Shown: positions 23,062 through 36,862 of the stretch, one piece after another
Position numbering within the stretch: the first letter of the stretch is position 1
How the letters are laid out: each line of letters begins with the position of its first letter
NCBI GenBank assembly: GCA_024529925.1
Contig: JAFEUB010000722.1
Span: 124,001 to 188,000 of the forward strand
Direction: 5' to 3'
Source of the DNA: Ophthalmolycus amberensis
Lineage: Eukaryota > Chordata > Actinopteri > Perciformes > Zoarcidae
Length of the DNA stretch: 64,000 nt
Program-made: the position numbers and the translations under genes
Notes under the pieces: model-generated
What the model was told of the DNA's origin: nothing
Seen by the model: only the letters and a program-made list of their open reading frames with translations
Databases searched by the model: none

Positions 23062-25453
23062 AGGAGAGGTTGAATGTGTGCGCGGCAGTGCAGCAGAATG
23101 CGCGTGCATGCAATGAGCATTTGACTGCTAAAGACCTGAAAAGCCATGAATCAATACTGCTAATGAGAGTCTTAGAGCTGGGAGAGGAGGGATAGAAAAC
23201 CTCTCACCTTGTTCTTTCAATTTGTCTTTCCCTCCTCCTTTCCCACCTTCTTCCCTCCCTTTTTCTCCCCCCTCCTCATCCTCACTCTGTGTCTCTCTCA
23301 GTCCCTAATGTTTCTTTGCTCTCATTCCACCTCCCGTTTGTTGGTCGCACCATTTTGTTGCCTTCACTCCTCCCTACCTCCCTCCCCGTCTCTCTCCTTT
23401 CCTTCCATAGAGCCACAAGTATAGGCGTCAGGTGGTGGTAAACCGTACCATCATCTCCTGCTCTCAAATGCACTTTGCGCCGCTCCTCCACTCTGACAAA
23501 TTGAATATTCCCTCTCAACACTTTTTCCAGAAGCGGCAGCATCTCATGTTCTGCTTCTTTGGATCCACAAACGTAATGTCAGGCCCCCTCGACTCACAAA
23601 CAGCCTGTTTTCTGCACAGACGTATCTTGCAGCGGCAAAATCTTCATGACTTAAGGGACCGTGGTGCCCTGGGTTTTACAAATCATCTAGCCATAACAGT
23701 TTGCAGACAATCTTTAAAATGCAGATTATAGAGATTTATTTTTGTACTTTACCAACAATTCCAGACGGACATAGTTTTCATTTCCGTGCACTTACTCTGG
23801 AAACCCTGGATCCATCCAAGTCTGCATTCATTTTTATGAGTTTGAGCTGAAGAGTCGGCACTGCACCGAGACATAGTGAAGCAAGTACTTTTGGGGCCAT
23901 TTCAGTAAATGGCAAGCTGAAAAACATGCAAGCTGCCATTTGCAACATGATGAAATAGTTTCATAGTCGCATACTTGCAACACACGCACAAGCATGCCAG
24001 AGCCCTGTAGCTCTCGCAGATGTATTATCTGCAATTTGCGAGCGACACTTATTTGTGATCAGTGTGAGCAGTGCTCGCAAATCCCTTTTGTGAAACAGTA
24101 CCCCCGAGATTTACATCCATAAATCTGGAGGGCTTTGACATATTTTGAAAGAAATGGTCAAACCTGGTGCAGCAGAGCCCAAGATACTCTGACTTTCTTG
24201 CTTCAAAAGCAGTGGATCCTACTTGCAACTTGATCGCATCTTTCTTTAGACTCTCTTTGTCTTTAAAACACAGCCCAAATTTAACACAGGCTTTCTGTCC
24301 AAAAATGACCAAAGAGAAACTACTCAAGTGATGCCACTTGAGTTATTTTCTTGACTTGACAAAGCTCTGAATATCACACGCCACAGAAGACGTTACACAA
24401 CGTTTGCCACAGGGTGTGTAGTACTAAACACACTTTGACACTTTGACTCCACCTAAGCAGAGCCATAATGTGACAAAATATCGATGCAGTTTATGTTTAA
24501 TCTCACACTTCTAAAGCAAGTTTCTGCATGACTCTGATAGTAGATATTCATGATTTATGGAAATGTGTAGAAACCAGTGGATGCCTGGAACGGTAAAACA
24601 AAAAAAATTGGTTTGCAAAATGGTTCCATGTGATTTAATTTGCTGTATATTGGCTGAAACATTGCAAAACAGCTGGCATGGTGCTTACAGAAAAAAAAAC
24701 ACCTCCTATCCAATAAGAAGTAACAGAGTTGCTGATTAACGCAGTCAGATGAGAAAGGAGGTGGGGGGGTGGGGTGGAGAAATGATGAGTTTAGAGACTG
24801 GGTTGCACAGAGGTGAGGTGCGTTTGATAAATGGCTGACTGGGCGCAGCATCGTTTAGAGTTATTAATAAAACACAGACGCTGTATCGATCCATGACACG
24901 GGCGTGGCTCAGTGCCGGCAGATATGCTCTCTCCGATATACATTTACATATGGCCCCTGTTCTCCCGTATGGATTTAGTGGCAAAGCTCAGTTGTTTCTG
25001 AGGCTTTGACTGATTAGGCCTGTCCAACCTGCTAAAGTTAGCAGAAGAGATAGAAATGAGAAAGATATATTTACTGTATATGAAGAGAGGGAGCGAGAGG
25101 GGCAGAAGGGAGATGCCCCTACTCCCAAATCAACCGTACATGCGGCGAGCTAAGCGGATCGGACAGGTGTCAGCGGCACGGTGAAGTCTCCCTCCCAGTG
25201 AAGCTATCAAGGGGTAGAGCTGTCGGCACTCAGTTAAAACTCCTAATCATTTCCTCTGACTCCCACAACTTACAGCCCGTCGTCGCTATTCATCATCCTC
25301 CGCGAGACATCTCACAAAAAGTTCTTAATTTACTCTGATTATGACACTGTTTGCATATAAATTGCTGGTAACAATCTGGGCCGTAATTATGAGGGAGGAG
25401 AAACCAAGAAGGGGAGGTTTGCTATTTGTTTTTTTCGTCTTTGTCTTGAGAAG

Positions 25454-25514
25454 GAAGAAGAAGAAGAAGAAGAAGAAGAAGAAGAAGAAGAAGAAGAAGA
25501 AGAAGAAGAAGAAG
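25454..25514. repeat. (AAG)n microsatellite
   Basis: About 20 trinucleotide units. A pure purine strand of this length can form triplex DNA. Confidence 0.95.
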
Positions 25515-26241
25515 CGGATCCCACGGCTTAAGTTCCCCAATACTTTCACACAAACACACACCAACATAAGCACATGCACACATGCACAGCCTATCGTCTT
25601 TTCCCCCATGAAGGCACGTGCAGGGGTCCAGGGATCACCCAGAATGCTTTGCCCCGCATTGTTGAGCTCTTCCTTTCAGTGCATTAGAGGGGGGTGAGAG
25701 GCTCTTATTTGCCAAAAGATGGGTCAGGCCCTTTCGCTGCCAGCATCCTTCTTTCACCCAGGCCTCTGTCTCCCAGGGCAACTCTCTTTCTTGTCCCCTG
25801 CATGTGTGTATATCTCTCTGAATATGTGTGTGTGTGTGTACATAAGTGTGTGTGTGTGTGCGTGTGTGTATGTGTGTGTGAGGAGGAGTGCAAGTGAAAG
25901 AGGAACATGAAAGGGAAAAGCAGGCTCAATGACTCGCTGCCAAACCTTCTCCAATTTCCTCTCCACGGCTAATCTGATTGGCTCCTCTGATGCTCCGACG
26001 GTGAAAGGAGAGCAGGATTGGACGATGCCGGCAGGAATTGAGCAGGCAGTGGGCCGGACTTGGCTGGGAATGTTTGGGATGAGGCAGGAATTTGGGAAAA
26101 TTTCCCCCCTATAGGACTCTTCTGGGGAATCATTATGTGTAGGTTGATGCGTCTAGTAGTGTGTATGTTTAGAGCGTTCTTTCACATGAGTGTTCCTGTT
26201 GGATTGAAGGGCAGGGCAGAGGAAGCTTTTGGTTTTACTTT

Positions 26242-26261
26242 GGGGGGGGGGGGGGGGGGGG
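26242..26261. repeat. Poly-G run (20 G)
   Basis: Uninterrupted G on the + strand; assembly length is likely uncertain. Confidence 0.9.
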
Positions 26262-26889
26262 TGGTAAAAGGCAGAGAGGCCAAGAGAGAGAATGAGAAAA
26301 ACTCTATCTCTGTTCACCCGATTTAGGATTACTAAGAAAAGCAGGGGGGCTGTCGGAAACAGGAGGTAGAATGACAGAGAGCGAGGAAGAGAGAAACTAG
26401 AGAGGAATTAAAGATGTAGACAGAAACAATGAGGCCCGAGAGAATTAAACTGAGCAATACAAATCGAGGCGGAAGTTGGGAATCTGAATCGGACTAATCG
26501 GCAGGTTGGTTTACAAGAAACTGACCAGAAGAAAATCTTGGAGAACTTTTTTTGAACCTACTTTGTCCGTCCATACTCAAGGTGTAACTGACGTGTCATG
26601 CTCACAATGACAAAGGCAACATTTTGATGTTTAGCAGGTCAACTGTTTACCCTGTTAACATTCTCAGTTTAGTATGCGAGACCACAAATGTCAGGCTCAT
26701 TCTGGCATTTGAGGAAATTGCAGGGGATCACCAAAGTCAATAGGATTAATTCTCTGGAGATCATGGATGTGCATGCAAAGTTGTGTGCGTCAATTATGTT
26801 TGGAAATATTTTACTGGATTCGACTGTGGTGGACCCACCGATGTTGCCCTCCCTTTAGAGCCACATAAACATATGTGGATGTGTAATAT

Positions 26890-26897
26890 ATGGACAG
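26890..26897. repeat. Left target-site duplication of the 503-bp MITE
   Basis: ATGGACAG, repeated exactly at 27401-27408. Confidence 0.88.
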
Positions 26898-27400
26898 TAG
26901 GGGTGTAACGGTTCACAAAATTCACGGTTGGGTTCGGTACGATACAGTGGAGCCACGGTTCGGTATGTTTCGGTACAGTAGAAAACTATAAATGCCAGAG
27001 AAATGTACTTGATTTTAAAATATATTTATTCATTACAACTAACATCATAAAGTTATTCTTTGACTTTGAACAATGATGGAACTATACCTGAGTGACTCAT
27101 CTTCTGGGGTGTCTTCTTAGCAACACATAAGCATAAAAAACAAAAACTGCTCCTTAATGTTATGTAGTATTGTTACTTACATCTTGCTTACATCTTGTAT
27201 TGTTACTTACATCTTGCAAAAGAGATTTTTAATCTCAATGGGACTACCTGGTTAAATAAAGGTTTTAAATATATAAATATATATATATTTTTTTATTTTA
27301 AATTTTTTTTTATTCAAACGTATTCGGTTCGTCATGCGTACCGAACCGTGAGCCTCGTACCGAACGGTTCAATACGAATACGCGTACCGTTACACCCCTA
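26898..27400. mobile_element. Non-autonomous hAT-type MITE, 503 bp
   Basis: The left end is TAGGGGTGTAACGGT; the right end reads the same 15 bases on the other strand. CGGTTCGGTAC-type motifs lie inside both ends in inverted arrangement. An exact 8-bp duplication flanks it. The interior is AT-rich, includes a local duplication of tattgttacttacatcttgc near 27170-27217, and carries gggactacctggttaaataa near 27240. No coding sequence. Confidence 0.9.
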
Positions 27401-27408
27401 ATGGACAG
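27401..27408. repeat. Right target-site duplication of the 503-bp MITE
   Basis: ATGGACAG, identical to 26890-26897. Confidence 0.88.
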
Positions 27409-27467
27409 CCAAACATTACAACCTATATGTCATCGTTGAACATCTCATCCCCAGATACTTTCCATTA

Positions 27468-27855
27468 GCGTACTGCTCAAACAGCCTCCACTCCTCTGGG
27501 GAGACCTCCACAAGATTTGGGAACGTGGCTGCAGGGATTTGCTCCCATTCAGCCACAAGAGCATTATTAGGATGAGCGATGATGTTGCGGAACAAGGCCC
27601 GGCTTTCAGTCGTTCCAGTTAATCGGAAAGGTGTTTAATGGCCAGGCCAGTCAAGTTTTTCCACACCAAACATGGGAAGCCATTTCTTTATGGTCCTGGC
27701 TTTGTGCATGGGGGCATTGCCGTGTTGAACAGGAAAGGGCCTTCCCCACACTATTGTCCAAGATATCGTTCCATGTTTCACCATAATTTCCCTTAATTGG
27801 AACTAAGATAACTCCAATACACAATGGGTGTCCACATACTTTTGACCACACATGC
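27468..27855 (-). mobile_element. Tc1/mariner transposon remnant
   Basis: From recollection this matches the 3' third of a widespread fish Tc1/mariner element: cattcagccacaagagcatt, then ggccaggccagtcaag, and tgaacaggaaagggccttcc. The far end, gtccacatacttttgaccac, matches the inverted end of the family. The transposase C-terminal part would be on the minus strand, where NDILDNSVGKALSCS can be read, but stops and indels interrupt it. The left two thirds and the left inverted end are missing. It is an inactive fragment. Confidence 0.65.
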
Positions 27856-28608
27856 TTTAAATAAGTGCTTCCTGTACGTTATCCATTAGGAGTTTACCGT
27901 GGCGAGTTGGTGTACATGACTAATTGCAGCAAAGTAAACAGTCATTAACTCTGACACACAGAATGAGCAGCAAGACGTTTTACACAGCAAACAGTCCAAA
28001 TCCAAACAGCGATACAATGCAACACATGGATAAACTGACTAAGAGAGTGGGTGAGTGTGAGAAAGAGAGAGGGGGGGGGGGGGGGGGGGATAAAGGTGAG
28101 AAAAAAAGGAGAGAGGCTGAAGGAAAAAAAGGAGGTGAGAAGCGAATGAATAAATAAAAGAGATGCGCTCGCCAATTCTGCGGAAGAAAGGAGCGAGGAT
28201 TAGGAGGTGTACAGATGCGGAAAAGGAGTGGGAGAGAAAGAGAGATGGAGAGAAGAGTAGGGGGAAGGAAACGAGGGAAACAAAGACCTCACAGTGTTAG
28301 GAGTGCTGCTGGGCATCCTCAGAGGAAAACAGAGCAGACTCCTTTGTAGTTGGAGAGGAAGCTCCAGGTCTTCATGGATGTGTGCATTAGCTGGTCCTTG
28401 AATTAGTGGCTCCCAGAGGTCTCTCTTTCTCTCCCTCTGTGCCCCGCGTCTATCGCTTTCTCCATCTTTCCAGCTCTCTAAAGCCGTCTATTTCCATCAG
28501 TTTATCTCTCTGCTGGCTCTTCACCTCCCTCTATATCTGTCTATCTTCACCTCTCTCACTCTGTCTTTCAATTTCTGTTCCTCAATCTCCCACACAAACT
28601 TTATCTCT

Positions 28609-28649
<41 letters not shown>

Positions 28650-29388
28650 GAAATGCCAAAATAGAAACATTTGCACACACACAGCAAGGCACAAGTTCCA
28701 CAAGCATACGTGCCCTACCCACTCAGACACACACGCACACACACACACAGTGAGTGTTTTTTCTCTCACAGGCTTTCTCTCACACTCAAACAGGCTTTCC
28801 AAACCTGGCTTCCTTAGCGGGTTCCCAGGTGCAGAACTCGCCATCAAAACAAACTCCCTCTTCTTTTTCTCCTTCTTCTTCCTGTCTCTTACTTCTTCCT
28901 CTTTCTTTGTCTGGGGGAAGCTGAAACTAAAAATCCACAAGCTGAAATTGACAAATTACTCACAGCGAGCTGCCATTTTCTCCTTTTTCCTCTTTATTTT
29001 CCAATTCTTCATCTTCAACTCTTTTTCAAAATTCTTTTCTTTGTCGTAGTACGACTGAAAACCAAGCTTTGCTTTATTAAAAAATCGTCTCTTGTGGATG
29101 TTTCGTTAACGTGGGAGAAAGTTCTTAAATTGTTCTTGAGGTACATTTAGGATTCTTTGTCTAAGGAGACCTGCTTATTTGTTATTATGATTTACTTTTT
29201 CTCAAATATACTCCATAAGTATGACAGAACACAGTTGTGTGTTTTTCTAGCTTCACCGTGACAGGTTTTCGAGACAAGCGTCGAGGGTTACCTGGGATTG
29301 CATTTCTTTATTTTCTTAAGCTAAGTGGTCATTATTCCAACGCACATCAGTGGCAACTGTGTCACCATTTAGTACACCTTGACCTTCA

Positions 29389-29560
29389 AGAAATAGTTTG
29401 ATATTTTGGGGAATGTACTTATTAGCATTCTTGCCAAAAGTTAGATTGGACGGTTGATGCACTCTCATGTCTTCATCGTATTGAACTGCAGCCGGTTAGT
29501 TAGCATTAAGAATGCAAGCAGGGGGAAACTAGCCTGTCTCGCTCCAAAGTTCTAATAACC
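29389..29560. repeat. Teleost interspersed repeat fragment
   Basis: The blocks gatattttggggaatgtac, ttcttgccaaaagttagat, cactctcatgtctt, cagccggttagttagcat and agggggaaactagcctg match, from recollection, a very common teleost repeat. Its class is not settled in my knowledge; no coding capacity is seen. Confidence 0.5.
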
Positions 29561-32500
29561 AGGTGGAAATCTGTGGTTCTGAAAAGTGAGGAAGTGCCTT
29601 AAACGGCATTCTTTCTAATGGCCAGCAGGAGGGGACTCCTTTTTTCTTCATAAAAACACACAATTCAAATGATAAGGAAATAAAAGATTGTATTTTTATG
29701 GATTGAAACAGATCTTGTCAGTAGTAGTTTTAATGGTGTGTTATAAGCTGCTTGGATTTGGTGTAAACAGCTCATAATTCCCTCTCTATTATCTATTTAT
29801 GTTGTTGTGAAAACATCTCCTTCAAACAACTGGATTTATTCAAATTTCTCACCAACACTACATTTTACGAGATCCCATGTGAGCACATCATGATAATGCT
29901 ATAATTTACCTTCACCCAATACTCATTTTCACTGAGCAGAGCCTGAACGCATCATAATGTAACTGAACAGAACCTTCGTTCTCCTTCGGTCAATTAAAAC
30001 ACGGATAATGTAACATTATTAGAGATGTTTTTATTACTAGAAAAGCATAAATGCCGATGTCCTGATTTTACTGAACAATAGCGGATAACGATCGTCAGTA
30101 AAACTATATTTCACACTGTGATGATTAAAGTTAAACTGTGCAATTAATCCGCGGTTTACGTGCATGAACTCGAGACCTTTTCGATTTCTATTCGCCATGC
30201 ATCCTCTGTAAAGCCTGCAGACAGGTAACACTGGGATGGTGGACATCTGAGATGCTTGTTCTGGGAGAAAATGTTCCCCCAGTCAGTGCTGTGTGTATTT
30301 TTCTCAGGACAGCTGGCATAATGAATGGAAGCCTCTGCAGAAATCACCAACCCCCTCAACCCTCACACGCCTCCTCCTGCTTTCCCCTTTCGCTCCTTTT
30401 GGCTGCATCCTTCACCCCCCCTCAACAGTTGGCACGGAGACAAGACGCAACAAGAGATGGGGGAGAGTGGGGCGACGAGGGGGGAAGCTGGTGGAGGAAT
30501 TGTGAGAAAGAAAGCGTATCGGTTGCACCTACAGAGAGAGCCCGGGGGCAGCGGGCAGGAATAGGGTTGTTAGTGAGGGGTTACAGTTGGAAAGTGTGCA
30601 GGAGCCACTGAGCTGGAACAGTAGACGATAAGGTCGTGCTCACTCTGATAAAGAGCTCCCCGTTGAGTTATCAGTCCATGAGGGTTCCGCTTTGGGTTTT
30701 TTTGTTTGTGTGCGCGGCGAATGCTTATATGCACATGGTTTCGTGAGTGTGTCGGCGTGCAGGCACAGTAGTGGATCTGGTGTCCTTATGTTCCTCGTGC
30801 GGTTCACACTCGTGTATTTGTTTGCGTGTGCTTTGCTGGCATCCGTGTATTACCAAACGTGCGCATTCATGCCTGTGTTAAAGTCTCTCCAAAGTCTATG
30901 AGTGCCTCTTAAAAGTCTGTGCGCGTGTGTGATAGTCAAACATCTCGGAGCGTGTCTGTCAAATGTCTGTGTGTGTGTGTGTGTGTGTGTGGCCTCCTCC
31001 ACATCTGTTTATCTCATTGTATCAGTCCCAGCAGTGAGGGCATGTCTTCAGTGAGTCCCAGTCTGCCCATATGTCTGCCGTGATCCGTGAATAACTCTGC
31101 CTGCCAGTCTCAGACAGGGCCGGCCCTCTGCTCCACACTGCGCCGCTCTCTGACACTCAAACACACACTCACTAACACACTCACACACACGCGCGCAGAT
31201 GCTAATGCTTACCCTCTCTTATTTATGCACACAGGTATTCACGTATCCTCTGATGCATGCACTCATACACCACCCACACAAGTATAGACACAGACATGTG
31301 CGGGCACAAATTCTGCTCAGGTAGATAATTGAGGCAGGAACGCAAGCGTATACTCACAAAGGCACACACCTACTACACAAACCTGCACACACACAAAAAA
31401 ATCCAATTGCTCACAGATGGGTAATTGATGCAGGAACACAGGCAAATATACACATAAAAGCCTCACACACACACACACAACACACACACGCACTCTTATA
31501 CGCATGGCAGCCCCTCTGCATCACTCTTATTTCCTCCAGGTTAGAGGACACTGAGGTTTTTGACATTGAACACAACAGAGAGAAGTCATTTATAAGCTTC
31601 AATAAAATGTGATAATAAGGGGTAAGGTAAATAAGGGTAAGGTTAATAAGCTCCGGGCGAGACGTTGTTCGAACACAGAGCTGAAAAAGCGAAGACACCA
31701 GGTTCAGAGAGATCAAAGTCTTACATCAAGATTACTCCTCTTGGAAAATAAACCACAACAAATTGGCGGCAGCCGAGGACTTCTCTCTGATTCTAACTGC
31801 GATAGCATCAATTAGCACTTCAAAGCGGCATAAGGGTTTTCTCCAGCTATCTTTAGATGCCAGTAGGCGTCCTTCTGCCTTTCTGTCAATAAAGCCTCAA
31901 AGTTGCCGTCGAGGGAGAAAAGACGTTGGGAGTTTGTTGGAGAATCGACGGAGGGCTGTTCGCAAGCGCTTCCAGTATAATCTGCAGAGGTCAGAATCAC
32001 CTGCGTAATTGGCACCATTACAAAGATGAACGGAGTCCCGCGTTCAAAAATACCAACACAGCCAGACGGGGAAAGAAAAAGTTGGCTGCGTGGGTTTGGT
32101 GTGGAGATGAATTTTGTGCGTGGGACTGTGTTGTTTTTCTGGAGCATATATTCTCAAACGACAGGCTGGCAGCATTGTCAGGAGAAAGTTATAATGATGT
32201 GCATGAATCCATCAAGGATTTTATACCATTCCTAGAATACGAAAAATCATCATCATCCTCATCAAAACAGCACCGTAAATGATCTCAGTCATCAGCGTCG
32301 TTGCGTTCAACTCCAGACTGGAGCAGCGCGCTCAGGATTGCGGCGTCCCGTGCGGTGGGAGGGCAGCACGACCCCAATATTTAAGGCCTAGACGGCCTGA
32401 TTGCCGCTGATTGAGATGAGATTGCAATAAAGCAGTGCTCGCTATCGCAGCCTTATGATTTCCTCCTGCGCTTTGTCAGCTATATACCGATTGAGCCGCT

Positions 32501-32864
32501 GTTCATTATCATGGAGAAGCTGTCGACTGTTTGGGGGAATCCAGGGGGAGGCTGGAGGGAGGAGACAAGGAGCGGGAGGGGGGGGGGAAATCAAAGCTAA
32601 GTTTGGTAAACTTTCCTGAAGGTCGTCGGAGAGCGTGGCTGGGCCGGGCCCGGGGGAGGGCCAATCAAAGACAGCTTTGTCAACCAATCAAACGGCAGGC
32701 ACCGTATCATCTTCAATCGACAAAACGCGCCTGCGGAATAAAAGAAAGGAAATGCGAGTGAGCGCGCTTCACTTTCTCAGAAGGTGGGTACAGAGAGATC
32801 CTAACCTCTATCTGTATACTGTATCAGCGACTTTGACCTCCACAGCTATTAACAGCCATTTCCG

Positions 32865-32872
32865 ACACACAC

Positions 32873-32914
<42 letters not shown>
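32865..32914. repeat. (AC)n microsatellite
   Basis: About 24 units with one G interruption. Confidence 0.95.
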
Positions 32915-32917
<3 letters not shown>

Positions 32918-33589
32918 ATGCAACACACAAATGCACTCTGTCCCTGTCTTTGTTTTTCTCTTCGCAAGCACACATAGTAGAAAATGATGCTCCTTCTCAC
33001 ACACATGTACGCACACACAACACACACAACACACACACACACACATACTGCTTGGTGCTATGGGGCTGTTTACATAAGGCCTTGCCCTGGGAAAGCACTG
33101 TCATGCTGCCAATGCTGCCAGCAGCGAAAGAGCGAGTGAAAGAGATGGAGAGTGTGGAGGGGAGGGGGATGGCGGGTGATGGAAGATAGAGCTTTGCCAG
33201 TCTGATGTGCTCACTGCCTCGGGGACCAGCGGTCACTCAGAATGAGGGATGAAGATGGACGGAAGGAGGGATGCAGTAAAGGAATGCAAGATGAAAGGAG
33301 AAGTGTAGTCGAAGAAAATCTTCAGCAAGGGAAGGACGGATTTGGATGGATGAGGAGATACACGAGGGGGGGGGAGAGAGATAGATTTAAGCGGAGTGAA
33401 GCAGGCCAAACTAAGCAGGGCAGAATAATGGACCGACAAGCAGAGAACAAAGGAGGTTAGGGGGAGATTGGCAGGAGGGGAGGATGGAGAGGCAGCAAAA
33501 GACAGGAGAAAAAGATGGAGATGGAGGGGCAAAAGAATCCCAGAGTCAAAACCACTTAAGTGTGTCCCTCTTTCTTCTTATGTATCCCC

Positions 33590-33592
<3 letters not shown>

Positions 33593-33630
<38 letters not shown>

Positions 33631-33670
33631 GCTCTCTCATTCTCTCTCTCTTTCGCTCTCTCCCTCTCCC
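33593..33670. repeat. (CT)n microsatellite, interrupted
   Basis: About 17 CT units, then ctctctttcg-type interrupted copies. Confidence 0.9.
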
Positions 33671-34071
33671 TCGCTATATCTGAGCTGCATACTAAGACAC
33701 TCACATACACACACGCACACACACACACACACACACAGAGGCATACTAAAGCAGGCAGGAGTGTATCGATTTAGCATGGTGTGCAGATTCCCACCACTGC
33801 CCCTATACGCAGATTAAAGGGAGAGGAGAGGAACACACACACACACACACACCTGCACACACACACACTCAGCGAGGCAGCATTTGCTCTCCAAGCTTTT
33901 TCCTTTATCAGTGCAAGTGGGGTATAGTCATTATGCATATTCATTTTACGCATATTTGTAATTAGTTCTCAGGCGTTAAGTGGTTGTGACAGTATTTTCC
34001 AAACATGCGAGTTTAGAGGTGCCGCTTTTTAGATTTAATTTAACAGGGATGTGCGTGCGTGTGTATGTGCA

Positions 34072-34106
<35 letters not shown>

Positions 34107-35726
34107 GCGAGCTTGTGTGTTTGCATAATGATCATTCGCCTATGCTGAGGCTCTCAGCATGCCAGCTGTTATCCCCTGCTGAGGGGCCGAACACACACAC
34201 ATACACACATGCTACACCTACGCGCTCACATGTCACACCCTCTCTGTTTCAACATTATCAGTCAGCAGTGTACTGTGTCTTCCTGCAGTCACGCCTCGGA
34301 GTGATATGTGTGTGTGTGTGTGTGTGTGTGTGTCTGTGGTGACAGAGTGTGAGCCCTGTGTGATCTCTATGTTCTCTCTGTTCACTCTCCTCTGATACAC
34401 TCTGTTCCCAAGCCACACCATTAGTGGCCCACCGGACCCTCCGAGATACTCCGACTGCAAAACCCAAAAAGGAGCTCTTACTGGCATGCACCGAAGAGAT
34501 ACGGCACGCTCCGCTCCATTAAAAGCATTTAAACTTATTTCTGTGAGCCTGACAGCTTTTTGTTTCATCCTGGGTTCTGCACGCAGTCTTTCACACACTA
34601 GTTGGGTTGTTTCCCGCTCTTGCTGTGCGTCTTTAAAAGCATTGACTTCATGGACTCCTCTGAACTGTGGGTCTGGACCCATTCATGGCTCATTGGCCCA
34701 TATCTTGCCCCACACGACAAGGACAGCGATAACATTTTGTGACCTTAAACTGCAATAAAAGAAACCAGCGTTTAAATGCGTGTAAGGTTTCCCTCTAGAC
34801 AAAACATGGCTGACAAATATATTGTATGCCTCATATGCATTAACTCGATTCAATAGATTTTTGACAGATAACGTGATTTGCTCCAAGTTACCGACATTTG
34901 ACGGTTTTCTTTGAACATTTTAGAGGCTTAAAAAAGCAGTTTCAGGTGATTGACAGAAAGAGGACTACATGACGCAGCACAATGAAGTAACAATAAGACA
35001 GCGAATTTGACAAAACTAATTTAGGGCTTTACAGCGTTGGATTATCCAGCTCAGGCAATTTTCACGTCTCTGGAAGTTGTTTTTCATGCTGCAGAAGTAT
35101 GAATGGCAGCAAACAGCTTTTTTTTCGCGAGGTGAGAAGAGGAGCTGCGATACCTCAGACATTGTTGACAGTTGACTGTGTGCGGACCGGACAGAAATCA
35201 TGTAGAGAGACAACCCTGCCCTTTGGCAGAACCTCCAATTACAATACATATATTATACGATCATCAGTCGGTTGAAAGTTGTTGATTTTTATATTTCATG
35301 AATGAAATTTAAAAAACACAAATGCTATGGTAACGTTAGCTGTTTTGATGAGACATTTAACATGTAATTGTGCAGAGACAGGTCAGTAGAGAAGGTATAG
35401 CGGAGTGTTGGATTGAAGGAACAGGAGAAAGTAATGCAGGCAGAGATTTAAATAAATACTGTACATCCTGAAGAGACGCACAGAAGACATTTTTAGGCCA
35501 AATACGGGATCTCCTGAGGGTCCAGACTTTCAGAGACATGATCTCAGAAACACACCAAAATAAAATAACAAGTGTAACCATGGCAGTCATCTGACAAAGC
35601 CTCCACTCTGGCAAACAAAAAAAGCCTGGTTGTCATTTTTGTCAGGTTGACAAATGGCTGCAATTGTGGCACAGATAGCGTGAGGCTGGTGAGACCGTGT
35701 GGAGTGTTACAACCAGTACAAATGAT

Positions 35727-35815
35727 AATGAATGAATGAATGAAATTTATTTATAGAGCGCTTTTCACAGACATGACATCACAAAGTGCTTAACAGCAGA
35801 AATTTTAAAACATAA
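35727..35815 (-). mobile_element. L2-type LINE 3' tail fragment
   Basis: (aatg)4, then aaatttatttatagagcgct, then cacaaagtgcttaacag. The same layout (short tandem repeat, ttatttat.gcgc, aagtgctt) is seen at the 3' end of the 19471-22330 LINE, so this is a strongly 5'-truncated copy in the same orientation. Confidence 0.6.
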
Positions 35816-36604
35816 AAAACCACAATGTGACCCTAAGGTCAATAAATCTAAATAAGGGATCATCTCACTTGGTGCACATACACAGTCACTTGTTGGATAA
35901 ACTGCAGGTAGTAGTTGCACTTTAAGCTCGGAATAGGTGCTGTTTAGTATTCTGTCCTACCACGTGCCTCGCCTTTGTACTTTCTTTTATATCGTGCACT
36001 TATGAGTTGGAATAGATACATAATTAAACCTTCTGCTCTGTGGTTTGATGAGCGTTGATTTAAAGTAGTTGTTGCTCTGATGATGTTTTATGGTTGTGTA
36101 TGCTTTGGACAATCGGTGAAGAGGACTCACTGAAATGATGGCCATCGATTTACCTCAGACAGACGGATTCAGAGAGTTGATTTCATAAAGATACCCGATT
36201 GTTTCACACGACGTATTCGTAAAGTATGTGCTCCTTGGTAGAAAAGCTGCAGATAAGGTTTAGTGGGGAAAGGATTCTCTCTTTTCCTTCCTTTCTTTCC
36301 TTTTCTTCCTGCACTAATTATTGACCAAGATAAACGAGACCTTTACTGTGAGAGCTCTTTACTTTTTGGCAAATTCGAGAAGCAGAGGTAAAACATAGCT
36401 CTTTCTGTCTCTTCTTTTTTTATCTCCCTATTATAGCGCAGAGCCGTGTAACAGAGATGGAATCAGGAAGGCTCACACCATCATGCCAAGATCAATGTAA
36501 CATGACAGGGGGGCTTTTTGGCCAGGTATTTATAGACTCCAGCATTATGGCCTCTCTCTTACAGGGACACTTCATTATCAGGAGCAAATCAAATCGCTCA
36601 CACC

Positions 36605-36650
36605 GTGTGCGTGTGTGCGTGCGTGTGTGTGTGTGTGTGCGTGTGTGTGT

Positions 36651-36704
<54 letters not shown>
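36605..36704. repeat. (TG)n compound microsatellite
   Basis: About 100 bp of TG with GC and AT interruptions in the first half and an uninterrupted second half. A second tract follows at 36810-36865 and ends in gcgcgcgcac, an alternating run able to form Z-DNA. Confidence 0.95.
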
Positions 36705-36822
36705 CTGTTGAGGGATGTAGAGGAGCCAGTCAGGGAAAGTGGAAAAGAATGTCAGCGTCTCTCACTTGCTGTTCCGGTCTGTCCCTGGTCACACTGTGCA
36801 TTCACTATGGTGTGTGTGTGTG

Positions 36823-36862
<40 letters not shown>

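Larger units (their letters stand above)
22331..26889. other. Non-coding intronic stretch
   Basis: No gene recognised. It contains (TG)n at 22411-22439 and 23026-23057, a CT-rich segment at 23220-23410, an (AAG)n at 25454-25514, broken TG at 25825-25880 and a 20-G run at 26242-26261. An interspersed repeat copy at 22583-22808 is listed separately. Confidence 0.45.

Noticed and set aside
25341..25697. 118-codon frame with a long Lys run
   Set aside because: The Lys run is the (AAG)n microsatellite; the flanks show no recognisable domain or splice context.
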